NCBI RefSeq assembly: GCF_024505145.1
Contig: NZ_JANIAA010000020.1
Location: forward strand, 62,001-126,000
Origin: Streptomyces rugosispiralis
Lineage (GTDB): Bacteria; Actinomycetota; Actinomycetes; Streptomycetales; Streptomycetaceae
DNA length: 64,000 bases
Reading direction: 5' to 3'
Shown one piece after another: positions 49,103 to 57,401 of the stretch. A program made the translations under genes and the position numbers. Below the pieces are notes generated by a model. The model saw only the letters and a program-made list of their open reading frames with translations, ran no database searches and was not told where the DNA came from. How positions within the stretch are numbered: the stretch's first letter is position 1; the number at the start of each line of letters is the position of its first letter.

Positions 49103-50422
49103 ATGACCGCCGCTCCGTACCGCACCGACCTGCCGGGCCCCTCCGGGGACAAGTACCTCGGCAATCTGCACGCCTTCTCCTCCGACCCACTGGGCTTTCT
49201 GACCGACTGTTCGCGCCGCTACGGCGACGTGGTCCGGCTCGGCGAGAACAACGTGCTGCTGACCGACCCCGGCGACGTGGAGAAGATGCTGGTCGACCGG
49301 GACTCCCTGTTCTCCAAGGCCAGCGCGGACACCCGGCGCGGCTCGCGGCGGCAGGGCTTTCCGCACTCCACCATGAACAGCGACGGCGACCGGTGGAAGG
49401 CCAAACGGCACCGGCTGCAACCGGCGTTCGGGCGGTCGCTGTCCACCAGGGCGGCCGAAATCGTGGACGCCCAGGGCGAGAAGCTGCTGCGCACCTGGCG
49501 GCCCGGCCAGGCCCGTACGCTCCAGGACGACATCGCCGTGGTGACCCTGCGGCTGGTCACCCAGCTGATGTTCGGGGACGAGTTCAGCGACCGGGACACC
49601 GCCGAGGTGGCCCGGCTGGTGGCGCCCATCATGGACCTGTCGACCTCGCCGGTCCTGCTGCCCGAGTGGGTGCCGACCCCGCGCAAGCTGCGCATCCGCC
49701 GCTCGATGGCCCGGATCGACCGCACCCTGCGCGCCCTGGCCGCCTCCCCCGCCGCGAACGACCCGGAGCGCGCCCCCGTGCTGCACGCCCTCGTCCACGG
49801 CACCCCCGCCCCCACACCGGAGGAACTCCGGGACGAGCTGGCCACCTTGATCATGGCGGGTTTCGAGACCACCAATGACGCGGTGGTCTGGACGAGCGTC
49901 CTGCTGGCCCGGCACCCCCGGATCGCCGAGCGGGTGCGGGCCGAGGCCGACGCCGCCTTCGCCACCACCCCCGCCGGGCTCTCCCGGATGGAGGCCCTGC
50001 CCTACACCCACGCCGTCGTCCGCGAGGCGCTGCGCCTCTACCCCCCGGTCTGGCTGACCAGCCGGGACGCGCGGGAGGACCTCGACTTCGGCGGCTATCT
50101 GATCCCCGCCGGGACCACCGTCACCGTCAGCCAGTGGGTGGCCCACCGCGATCCGCGGTTCTGGGAGGAGGCCGAGGCGTTCCGCCCCGAGCGCTGGCTG
50201 GGCGGCGGCCCCTCCTCGGTGCCGCGCGGCTCGTACTTCCCCTTCGGGCTCGGCCCCCGTGTCTGCGTGGGAGCCGCCGTGGCCACCACCGAGACCGTCC
50301 ACCTGGTGGCCGACATCTGGCGCCGCTTCCGGCTGGAGCTGAGCACCCCGGACCAGGTCCACCCCCGCCCGGCCCTCGCCCTCCAGCCGGTCGGCGCCGA
50401 GGTGGTCCCGCGCCCCTGGTGA
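49103..50422 (+). CDS. cytochrome P450, putative peptide-crosslinking enzyme
   Basis: 439 residues, all P450 hallmarks present: C-helix 'DRWKAKRHRLQPAF' (W98), I-helix 'AGFETTND' (252-259), ExxR in 'REALRLYPP' (E308/R311), 'FRPERW', and heme loop 'FGLGPRVCVG' with ligand Cys388. It is soluble and needs outside electron donors; no ferredoxin or reductase gene is adjacent (fdxA is 22 kb away). ATG 49103 follows GAGGGGA. Lying 78 bases after the YSYY peptide gene and on the same transcript, it most likely crosslinks the tyrosines of that peptide. A stand-alone oxygenase acting on a small lipid or terpene is the alternative, because the sequence style is not limited to RiPP P450s. Confidence 0.9.
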   Translation: MTAAPYRTDLPGPSGDKYLGNLHAFSSDPLGFLTDCSRRYGDVVRLGENNVLLTDPGDVEKMLVDRDSLFSKASADTRRGSRRQGFPHSTMNSDGDRWKAKRHRLQPAFGRSLSTRAAEIVDAQGEKLLRTWRPGQARTLQDDIAVVTLRLVTQLMFGDEFSDRDTAEVARLVAPIMDLSTSPVLLPEWVPTPRKLRIRRSMARIDRTLRALAASPAANDPERAPVLHALVHGTPAPTPEELRDELATLIMAGFETTNDAVVWTSVLLARHPRIAERVRAEADAAFATTPAGLSRMEALPYTHAVVREALRLYPPVWLTSRDAREDLDFGGYLIPAGTTVTVSQWVAHRDPRFWEEAEAFRPERWLGGGPSSVPRGSYFPFGLGPRVCVGAAVATTETVHLVADIWRRFRLELSTPDQVHPRPALALQPVGAEVVPRPW

Positions 50423-50549
50423 CCGCGTGACCGCCGAACGCCGGGCGGAGAATTCGCCTCGGCTACGGGCGGCCCATCATCCGCGGGACGCGCCCGGCCC
50501 CTCCCGGGGAGCGATGTCCCCGGCCTCGCCGCGCGTCCGAACGGCTCGT

Positions 50550-50571
50550 GCCTAGGGTCTAGACCCTAGGC
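50550..50571. terminator. perfect 22-bp palindrome at the end of two convergent genes
   Basis: Each half is 'gcctagggtct' or its complement, with no central spacer. It contains the stop codon of the oxidoreductase gene and follows the P450. It may terminate both genes or be a protein-binding site. Confidence 0.55.
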
Positions 50572-51579
50572 GACCGTGAGCACGATCTTGCCTTGGATAT
50601 GTCCTCGGGCCGCGCGTTCGTGCGCCGCTCGGGCATCCGCGAGCGGGAACGCGCTGTCCACCGCGACGCGAACCGTGCCCGCGTCGAGCAGGGATCCCAG
50701 TTCGGCGAGTTGCGCACCGCTCGAGCGGACCTGGGTGCCCGTGACCGTGACGCCCAGCCTGGCGTTCTCCTCGTCGTCGAACTCGCCGAAGTACACCGGG
50801 AAGAGGGACCCGCCGCGCTTGAGGGTGCGCAGGAAGCGCCTGCTGTGGGGGCCGCCGACGGTGTCCAGGACGAGATCGACATCACGGACGGCCTCCTCGG
50901 GCCGCTCCTCGGTGTAGTCGATGAACTCGTCGGCGCCGAGTTCGCGCAGGAACGTCTCATGGGCGCCGGAGGCCACGGCGATGACGCGGGCCCCCTTCCA
51001 CTTGGCCAGCTGGAGAGCGAGGTGCCCCACGCCACCGGCGGCGCCGTTGATGAGCACCGTGGTCCCGTCGTCGAGCGCCACCGGGCGGTGCCGGGCCGCC
51101 TGGAACGGCGAGGGGTGGTCGTGCCCGAGTTCGATCAGGAACTGCCACGCCGTCAGCCCCGACATGGGCAGACCGGCGGCGTGCACATGGTCGACGGCGG
51201 CCGGCTTGCGGGCGAGGTCGGAGGCCGGCGCGGTGACGTACTCGGCGTACGCGCCGCCCTGGAGCGCGATGGGGAAGCGCAGCATGCCGATCACCTCGTC
51301 TCCCGCCGCGAAGCCGGTGACGTCGGCGGCGACGGCCGCCACGACGCCCGAGACGTCGGTCCCCGGGATCAGGGGGAGCGCGAACGGGGGCTTGAGCTCG
51401 GCAGGTATGTCGGGCATTCCCTCGCGCACGTACCAGTCGGGAGGGTTGAGGCCGACCGCGTGCACGCGGATGAGCACCTCGCCCGGCCCCGGCTCGGGGA
51501 CCGGCACCTCCTCATGACGCAGCACCTCGGGGCCGCCGAAGTCGTGCAGCCGGATCGCCCTCATCGTGCGTGTCGACAT
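50566..51579 (-). CDS. zinc-independent MDR-type NADP oxidoreductase (quinone reductase-like)
   Basis: 337 residues. 'MRAIRLHDFGGPEVLRHEEVPVPEPGPGEVLIRVHAVGLNPPDWYVREG' region and the nucleotide-binding 'GAAGGVGHLALQLAKWKGARVIAVAS' are those of the quinone-oxidoreductase branch of medium-chain dehydrogenases; zinc ligands are absent. It reduces an unknown enone or quinone with NADPH in the cytoplasm. ATG 51579 has AGGAG six bases upstream. It is divergent from the TetR gene, with an operator in between, so TetR very likely represses it. Stop codon inside a 22-bp palindrome. Confidence 0.9.
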   Translation of the reverse strand: MSTRTMRAIRLHDFGGPEVLRHEEVPVPEPGPGEVLIRVHAVGLNPPDWYVREGMPDIPAELKPPFALPLIPGTDVSGVVAAVAADVTGFAAGDEVIGMLRFPIALQGGAYAEYVTAPASDLARKPAAVDHVHAAGLPMSGLTAWQFLIELGHDHPSPFQAARHRPVALDDGTTVLINGAAGGVGHLALQLAKWKGARVIAVASGAHETFLRELGADEFIDYTEERPEEAVRDVDLVLDTVGGPHSRRFLRTLKRGGSLFPVYFGEFDDEENARLGVTVTGTQVRSSGAQLAELGSLLDAGTVRVAVDSAFPLADARAAHERAARGHIQGKIVLTVA

Positions 51580-51614
51580 CATTTTCTCCTGCCCGCGTCG
51601 CGGGATACGCTGAT

Positions 51615-51671
51615 CGGATCAGTGGTCCACATTTCCGAACCACTGATCCGAATATATGGACCACCGATCCG
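51615..51671. promoter_or_regulatory. operator of the divergent TetR regulator
   Basis: Perfect inverted repeat CGGATCAGTGGT (51615-51626) and ACCACTGATCCG (51639-51650), plus a third half-site ACCACCGATCCG at 51660-51671, 21 bp from the second, so on the same DNA face. Confidence 0.75.
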
Positions 51672-51702
51672 GATAGTCAAGCCGGACAGTCAAGAGGGAC
51701 AG

Positions 51703-52248
51703 ATGCGGGCCGACGCCAGGAAGAACCGTGACCACCTGCTCTCAGTCGCGGGCACCGTCATCGCCGAACAGGGCGTCGAGGCGTCGCTGCGCGACATCGC
51801 ACGCAAGGCCGGTGTGGGGCTCGCGACGCTGCTCCGCCACTTTCCGACCCGCGAGGCGCTGCTCGAGGCCCTGCTCCACACGAGCTTCGACGAGCTGACG
51901 GCACGGGCGGGCGAGCTCGAGACGTCGGGCTCGCCCGAGGACGCTCTCGTCTCGTGGCTGCGCGACTGCGTCGCGTGGACAACCGAGTACCGGGGCGTGA
52001 CCGTGCTGATGGCGGCCGCCATCGAGGACACCGAATCCGCGCTCCACGCGTCGTGCGTCACCCTCCGCGCGGCCGGCACGCGGCTGCTCACCCGTGCCCA
52101 GGACGCGGGCACGGCACGGACCGACATCGACGGCACCGATCTGTTCGCGCTGATCGCGGCGCTCGCATGGCTCGGCGACCAACCCGCGCTGGCACCGCGC
52201 GCCGATCACCTCTTCGACGTCGTCGCGAGCGCGATCCTGGCGAAATGA
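51703..52248 (+). CDS. TetR/AcrR family transcriptional regulator
   Basis: 181 residues. The N-terminal helix-turn-helix is 'SLRDIARKAGVGLATLLRHFPTREALLEAL'; the C-terminal ligand domain belongs to the SbtR-like type of streptomycetes ('YRGVTVLMAAAIEDTESALHASC'). It should bind the inverted repeats just upstream and repress itself and the divergent oxidoreductase, released by an unknown ligand. ATG 51703 follows GAGGGA. Third-position GC is slightly lower than in neighbours. Confidence 0.9.
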   Translation: MRADARKNRDHLLSVAGTVIAEQGVEASLRDIARKAGVGLATLLRHFPTREALLEALLHTSFDELTARAGELETSGSPEDALVSWLRDCVAWTTEYRGVTVLMAAAIEDTESALHASCVTLRAAGTRLLTRAQDAGTARTDIDGTDLFALIAALAWLGDQPALAPRADHLFDVVASAILAK

Positions 52249-52261
52249 CGTTCCCCGAGGC

Positions 52262-52350
52262 CGGTCTCGCCACGGTCAGGGCCGGTCACCCCAGGCCAGG
52301 GCCGGTCAGGGCCGGTCAGAGTAGGTCAGCGCAGGTCAGCGCAGGTCGCG
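52262..52350. repeat. tandem copies of the epoxide hydrolase 3' end
   Basis: Units of 'gtcagcgcag' and 'gtcagggccg' continue from the coding end of the minus-strand epoxide hydrolase (stop at 52336) into the gap. Most carry the stop triplet. Confidence 0.75.
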
Positions 52351-53460
52351 GAAGAACGTCCGAACGTCGTCCACCAGCAGCCCCGGGACCTCCATCGCCG
52401 CGAAGTGGCCGCCCGTCTCGAACTCCGACCAGTGGGTGATCGCATGCCATGGCTCGGCGAGGCGGCGGATCGCGTTGTCGCCCCGGAAGACCGCGACGCC
52501 GGTGGGGACCCCGGAGCGCTCGGGCGGTGCGCCCCAGGCCGGGGCGGCCTCCTTGTAGAGGCGGGCGGAGGGGCCCGCCGTGTTGGTGAACCAGTACAGG
52601 GAGACGTTGGTCAGGACCGCGTCGCGGTCGAGGGCCTCGGGCTTGTCGCCGTAGGCGGCGAACCAGTCCACGTTCCAGGCCAGTTGGCCGACGGGCGAGT
52701 CGGCGAGGCCGTAGGACAGGGTCTGGGGGCGGGTGCCCTGGATGGCGGCGTAGCCGGACAGCTCGCGGCGCCGGCGTTCGAGCCCGGCCAGCCGGGAGCG
52801 CTCCACCGGGGTCAGCCCATCCAGCCCGGCCGGGTCGGCCGACCCCGCGGTCACCAGGGCGTTGACGTGGACGCCGACGACCCGGTTCGGTGCCACCCGG
52901 GCCACCTCGGGAGAGATCAGCGAGCCGAAGTCGCCGCCCTGGGTGCCGTAGCGCTCGTACCCCAGGCGCCGCATCAGCTCCGTCCACGCGGTGGCGATGC
53001 GGCGGATGCCCCAGCCGGGCTCGCGGGGCGGGGCGGAGAAGGCGAAACCGGGGAGTGACGGGATGACGACGTGGAAGGCGTCGGCCGGGTCGCCGCCGTG
53101 TCCGCGCGGATCGGTCAGCGGGCCGATGACCTCGGTGAACTCCGCGACCGAACCCGGCCAGCCATGGGTGATCAGCAGCGGCAGGGCAGCCGGCTCGGGC
53201 GAGCGGACCTGGAGGAAGTGCACCCGCTGACCGTCGATCTCGGTCGTGAACTGCGGGAACGTGTTCAACCGCGCCTCTCGCGCCCGCCAGTCGAACCCGG
53301 TGGCCCAGTACCCGGCCAGCTCACGGACGTGGTCGAGCGACGCCCCATCGGACCAGCCGGTCCCCGGGAGCCGCTCCGGCCAGCGGGTGCGTTCCAGGCG
53401 GCGGCGCAGATCGTCGAGGTCGGCTTCGGGGACGGCGATGCGGAAGGGACGGATCTCCAT
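52336..53460 (-). CDS. microsomal-type epoxide hydrolase
   Basis: 374 residues. The N-terminal EHN domain ('IRPFRIAVPEADLDDLRRRLERTRWPERLPGTGWSDGASL' region) is diagnostic of the microsomal epoxide-hydrolase branch. The alpha/beta hydrolase core has 'THGWPGSVAEF' (oxyanion), nucleophile Asp in 'GTQGGDFGSLI' and His in 'ETGGHFAAMEVP'. It opens an epoxide to a diol; substrate unknown. ATG 53460 is set by a -10 box seven bases upstream; the extra codons to 53532 are unlikely. Confidence 0.9.
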   Translation of the reverse strand: MEIRPFRIAVPEADLDDLRRRLERTRWPERLPGTGWSDGASLDHVRELAGYWATGFDWRAREARLNTFPQFTTEIDGQRVHFLQVRSPEPAALPLLITHGWPGSVAEFTEVIGPLTDPRGHGGDPADAFHVVIPSLPGFAFSAPPREPGWGIRRIATAWTELMRRLGYERYGTQGGDFGSLISPEVARVAPNRVVGVHVNALVTAGSADPAGLDGLTPVERSRLAGLERRRRELSGYAAIQGTRPQTLSYGLADSPVGQLAWNVDWFAAYGDKPEALDRDAVLTNVSLYWFTNTAGPSARLYKEAAPAWGAPPERSGVPTGVAVFRGDNAIRRLAEPWHAITHWSEFETGGHFAAMEVPGLLVDDVRTFFRDLR

Positions 53461-53467
53461 GGGCCGC

Positions 53468-53473
53468 ACGGTA
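53468..53473 (-). promoter_or_regulatory. leaderless -10 box of the epoxide hydrolase
   Basis: TACCGT on the minus strand, seven bases before ATG 53460. Confidence 0.5.
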
Positions 53474-53581
53474 GGCGCCGTCGCGGACAGGGAGCGTCCG
53501 CGACGCCCCCGCCACCCCCGGACAGCGGTCATCGACGTGCGCCACCGCCCCGGCGGATGTCAGATGGGCCTAGGTGTCCGA

Positions 53582-53711
53582 CGGATCTTGCCGCCTGCGG
53601 CGGGCTACTCCCCTCCCCGCCCCTTCCCGAAACCAGGGGCTTCGCCCCTGGACCCCGAGGTCTGGGGCGGAGCCCCAGTTTCGGGAAGGGGCGGGGAGGG
53701 GGAAAGATCCG
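53582..53711. repeat. inverted-repeat intergenic element, copy C
   Basis: A 130-bp cruciform-like element: outer ends CGGATCTT/AAGATCCG, perfect 24-bp arms 53610-53633 and 53678-53701, and two inner hairpins at 53634-53650 and 53662-53678. Same layout and near-identical arms as copy B at 25.4 kb. Confidence 0.9.
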
Positions 53712-53759
53712 CCGGATGCCCCGTGAGGCCGATCTTGGACCGGATCGTCGGGAGGCGCC

Positions 53760-55406
53760 ATGCGTCGCGGAGTCCCGTATTCCCTGCGTGCCCGGCACTC
53801 CGTGCCCGCCGTCGTCCTGATCATTACCACCGCGACCACCGTGACGGCCTGCGGCGGCGGGGACGGCGGCTCCGACGCCGGTGTCATCCGCTCCTCCTGG
53901 GGCGATCCCCCCAACCCGCTGGAGCCCGCCAACACCAATGACGTCCAGGGCGGCAAGGTCCTCGACATGATCTTCCGCGGGCTCAAGCGCTACGACCCGA
54001 GGACCGGCGAGGCCAAGGACGCGCTCGCGGAGCGGATCGACAGCTCCGACCAGCGGAACTACACCATCACCCTCAAGAAGGGCCGACGGTTCGCCAACGG
54101 GGAGAAGGTCACCGCCGCGTCCTTCGTGAACGCCTGGAACTACGGCGCCCGGATCGACCACAAGCAGCGCAACGCCTACTTCTTCGAGTACATCGAGGGT
54201 TACGACAAGGTCCACCCCGCCTCCGGCGGCGCCCCCACCGCCAAAACCCTCTCCGGGCTGCGGGTCAGGGACGACCGGACCTTCACCGTCCGGCTCACCC
54301 AGAAGTTCTCCACCTGGCCCAAGACGCTCGGCTACAACGCCTATGCGCCGCTGCCCCGGGCGTTCTTCGCGAACCACGCCGGCTGGCTGAGGAAGCCCAT
54401 CGGCAACGGCCCGTACCAGGTGCGGTCGTACGCCAAGGGCTCGGTGATGAAGCTGCGCGCCTGGGACGGCTACGTCGGCCCGGACAAGGCCCGTAACAAA
54501 GGCGTCGACCTACGCGTCTACACCGATAGCAACACCGCCTACACCGATCTCCAGGCGGGCAATCTCGATCTGGTCGACGACGTCCCGGCGCAGCAGCTGA
54601 AGTTCGTCCACTCCGATCTCGGCAACCGCTACATCAACCAGCCCGCCGGGATCATCCAGACCCTCACCTTCCCGATGTACGACCGCACCTGGAGCGGTCC
54701 GGCCAAGGCCAAGGTCCGCCGGGGGATCTCGATGGCGATCAACCGCGCGCAGATCACCGAGCGGATCTTTCAGGGCACCCGCACCCCCGCGACCGACTGG
54801 ACCTCCCCGGTGCTGCGCCGCCAGGGCGGCTATGAGCCGGGGCTGTGCGGGGACGCCTGCCGCTATGACCCGGTCCGGGCGCGCAAGCTGATCAAGGCGG
54901 GCGGCGGGCTGCCCGGCGGCCGGATGACGATCACGTACAACGCCGACACCGGCTCCCACAAGGACTGGGTGGACGCGGTCTGCAACAGCGTCAACACCGT
55001 GCTGCGGAACGACCGGGCCTGTGTCGGCAAACCGGTCGGCACCTTCGCCGACTACCGCAACAAGATGGCGGGGAAGAAGATGACCGGGCCGTTCCGGGCC
55101 GGCTGGCAGATGGACTATCCGCTGATCCAGAACTTCCTCCAGCCGCTGTACTACACCGGCGCATCCTCCAACGACGGCCACTTCAGCGACACCGGCTTCG
55201 ACCGGCTGGTGAACCAGGCCAACGCCGCCTCCGCGGACGGCCGGGCCATCGCGGGGTTCCGGGACGCGGAGAAGATCCTCGCCGAGCAGATGCCCGCGAT
55301 CCCGCTGTGGTACCAGAACGGCAGCGCGGGCTATTCGCGGCGGCTCAGCGAGGTGGCGCTCAATCAGTTCAGCGTGCCGGTCTACGCACAGATCAGGGTC
55401 GGCTGA
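53760..55406 (+). CDS. oligopeptide-binding lipoprotein, family 5
   Basis: 548 residues. A signal peptide with lipobox-like 'ATTVTACGGGD' is followed by SBP_bac_5 features: 'GGKVLDMIFRGLKRYDPRTGEA', 'RFANGEKVTAASFVNAWNYG', 'IGNGPYQVRSYAKGS' and 'MDYPLIQNFLQPLYYT'. This is the OppA branch that binds oligopeptides without strict sequence. ATG 53760 follows GGGAGG. First gene of the five-gene operon to 59451, which is tightly packed and in the usual A-B-C-D-F order. Confidence 0.92.
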   Translation: MRRGVPYSLRARHSVPAVVLIITTATTVTACGGGDGGSDAGVIRSSWGDPPNPLEPANTNDVQGGKVLDMIFRGLKRYDPRTGEAKDALAERIDSSDQRNYTITLKKGRRFANGEKVTAASFVNAWNYGARIDHKQRNAYFFEYIEGYDKVHPASGGAPTAKTLSGLRVRDDRTFTVRLTQKFSTWPKTLGYNAYAPLPRAFFANHAGWLRKPIGNGPYQVRSYAKGSVMKLRAWDGYVGPDKARNKGVDLRVYTDSNTAYTDLQAGNLDLVDDVPAQQLKFVHSDLGNRYINQPAGIIQTLTFPMYDRTWSGPAKAKVRRGISMAINRAQITERIFQGTRTPATDWTSPVLRRQGGYEPGLCGDACRYDPVRARKLIKAGGGLPGGRMTITYNADTGSHKDWVDAVCNSVNTVLRNDRACVGKPVGTFADYRNKMAGKKMTGPFRAGWQMDYPLIQNFLQPLYYTGASSNDGHFSDTGFDRLVNQANAASADGRAIAGFRDAEKILAEQMPAIPLWYQNGSAGYSRRLSEVALNQFSVPVYAQIRVG

Positions 55407-55409
55407 GCC

Positions 55410-56333
55410 ATGGGCCGCTATACGCTGCGGCGGCTGCTGCAGATGATCCCGGTCTTCATCGGCTCCACGTTCCTGATCTTCTTCATGGTGTACGCGCTCG
55501 GCGATCCGGTGGCCGCGCTCTTCGGCGACAAGGCCCCCGACCCCGCCACCGCCGCCCGGATCCGTAAGGACCTCTATCTGGACGAGCCGCTGTGGCGGCA
55601 GTACGCGCACTACATGGGGCAGATCTTCAGCGGCCACTTCGGTACTGCCTTCAACGGGCAGCCGGTGACCGAGCTGATGGCGAGCGCGTTCCCGGTCACC
55701 CTCCGGCTCACCCTCGTCGCGGTCGCCTTCGAGATGGCGCTGGGGATCACCCTGGGCGTCCTCAGCGGGCTGCGCCGGGGCCGGGGCCTTGACACCTCGG
55801 TGCTGCTGCTCACCCTGGTCGTGGTCTCGGTCCCGACCTTCGTCAGCGGCACGGTGCTGCAGTATCTGTTCGGCGTGCGCTGGGGCTGGGCCAGTCCGTC
55901 GGTCTCGCCGGAGGCGCCGCTGACCGAACTGCTGCTGCCCGGGGTGGTGCTGGGGCTGGTGTCGCTCGCGTACACCAGCCGTCTCACCCGCACCTCCATC
56001 GTGGAGAACGCCCGCGCCGACTACGTCCGCACCGCCGTGGCCAAGGGGCTGCCGCGCCATCGGATCGTCACCCGCCATCTGCTGCGCAACTCGCTGATCC
56101 CGGTGGTGACCTTCATCGGCACGGACATCGGCGCGCTCATGGGCGGGGCCATCGTCACCGAGCGGATCTTCAACATCCATGGTGTGGGTTACCAGCTCTA
56201 CCAGGGCATCCTGCGCCAGAACTCGCCGACCGTCGTCGGCTTCGTGACCATCCTGGTGATCGTCTTCCTGCTCGCCAATCTGCTCGTCGACCTCCTCTAC
56301 GCCGTGCTCGACCCGAGGATCCGGTATGCCTGA
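55410..56333 (+). CDS. oligopeptide ABC importer permease, OppB type
   Basis: 307 residues with six membrane helices; 'MGRYTLRRLLQMIPVFIGSTFLIFF' is the standard OppB opening and 'ADYVRTAVAKGLPRHRIVTRHLLRNSLIP' the ATPase-docking loop. It starts three bases after the binding-protein stop and overlaps the next permease by eight bases. Confidence 0.93.
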   Translation: MGRYTLRRLLQMIPVFIGSTFLIFFMVYALGDPVAALFGDKAPDPATAARIRKDLYLDEPLWRQYAHYMGQIFSGHFGTAFNGQPVTELMASAFPVTLRLTLVAVAFEMALGITLGVLSGLRRGRGLDTSVLLLTLVVVSVPTFVSGTVLQYLFGVRWGWASPSVSPEAPLTELLLPGVVLGLVSLAYTSRLTRTSIVENARADYVRTAVAKGLPRHRIVTRHLLRNSLIPVVTFIGTDIGALMGGAIVTERIFNIHGVGYQLYQGILRQNSPTVVGFVTILVIVFLLANLLVDLLYAVLDPRIRYA

Positions 56334-57399
56334 GCCCTTTGACCCGCGCTACGACATGACCGAGGCGATCGCACCGGCCGGCGGCGGCGGTGGTGGCGGT
56401 GGCGGTGGCGGTCCGGTGGACCCCGCCGCGTCCGGCCCGCAGGCCCTGAAGGGCGGGTCAATCCTGAACGGCGGGCCACCGCGCGGCCCCTGGCGCCTCC
56501 CGCTGCCCTGGCGCAAGGAGCCCGGCCGCCGCCTCGGCGGACCGGCCGCGCCCACCGGACGGGGGCTGTGGACCGACGCCTGGCACGATCTGCGCCGCAA
56601 TCCGATCTTCATCGTCTCCGCGCTGATCATCCTCTTCCTCGTCGTGATCGCGATCTGGCCGCAACTGATCGCGAGCGGAAACCCGTACCACGGCGACCTC
56701 GCCAAGGCGCAGGACGGCCCGGCCCCCGGCCACCCCTTCGGCTACGACCTCCAGGGCCGCGATGTCTACACCCGCACGGTCTACGGCGCCCGCGCCTCCA
56801 TCACCGTCGGCATCTGCGCCACCCTCGGCGCGGCGCTGCTGGGCAGCGCGCTGGGCGGGCTCGCCGGGTACTTCGGCGGCTGGTGGGACGCGCTGCTCTC
56901 ACGGATCGCCGATGTCTTCTTCGGCATCCCGATCCTGCTGGGCGGGCTGGTCTTCCTGTCGGTGGTCACCAGCGGCTCGGTCTGGCCGGTGGTGGGCTTC
57001 ATCGTGCTGCTGGGCTGGCCGCAGATCTCCCGGATCGCGCGCGGCTCGGTGGTGACCGTCAAGGAGCACGACTACGTCCAGGCGGCACGGGTGCTCGGCG
57101 CGAGCAGCGGCCGGACGCTGCTGCGCCATATCGCGCCGAACGCCGTGGCGCCCGTGATCGTCGTCGCGACCATCGCGCTGGGCACCTACATCTCGCTGGA
57201 GGCCACGCTGTCGTTCCTCGGCGTGGGGCTCAAACCGCCCACCGTCTCCTGGGGGATCGACATCTCCTCGGCCGCGGCCCAGATCCGCAACGCCCCCCAT
57301 ATGCTGCTGTGGCCGGCCGGGGCGCTGTCCATCACGGTGCTCGCGTTCATCATGCTCGGCGACGCGGTGCGCGACGCCCTCGACCCCAAGCTGCGCTAG
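56326..57399 (+). CDS. oligopeptide ABC importer permease, OppC type
   Basis: 357 residues. A ~95-residue cytoplasmic N-terminus, including a run of eleven glycines, precedes the first helix ('FIVSALIILFLVVIAIWPQLI'). The core is ordinary OppC, with 'DYVQAARVLGASSGRTLLRHIAPN' as the coupling loop and 'FLGVGLKPPTVSWGIDIS'. The glycine run may be a flexible tether. It overlaps the OppB stop (ATGCCTGA) and is followed by oppD after two bases. Confidence 0.92.
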   Translation: MPEPFDPRYDMTEAIAPAGGGGGGGGGGGPVDPAASGPQALKGGSILNGGPPRGPWRLPLPWRKEPGRRLGGPAAPTGRGLWTDAWHDLRRNPIFIVSALIILFLVVIAIWPQLIASGNPYHGDLAKAQDGPAPGHPFGYDLQGRDVYTRTVYGARASITVGICATLGAALLGSALGGLAGYFGGWWDALLSRIADVFFGIPILLGGLVFLSVVTSGSVWPVVGFIVLLGWPQISRIARGSVVTVKEHDYVQAARVLGASSGRTLLRHIAPNAVAPVIVVATIALGTYISLEATLSFLGVGLKPPTVSWGIDISSAAAQIRNAPHMLLWPAGALSITVLAFIMLGDAVRDALDPKLR

Positions 57400-57401
57400 C
57401 C

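Noticed and set aside
49103..50422. P450 as part of a terpene or polyketide cluster
   Set aside because: No terpene synthase, polyketide or NRPS gene is in the window; the only partner on its transcript is the 27-codon peptide gene.
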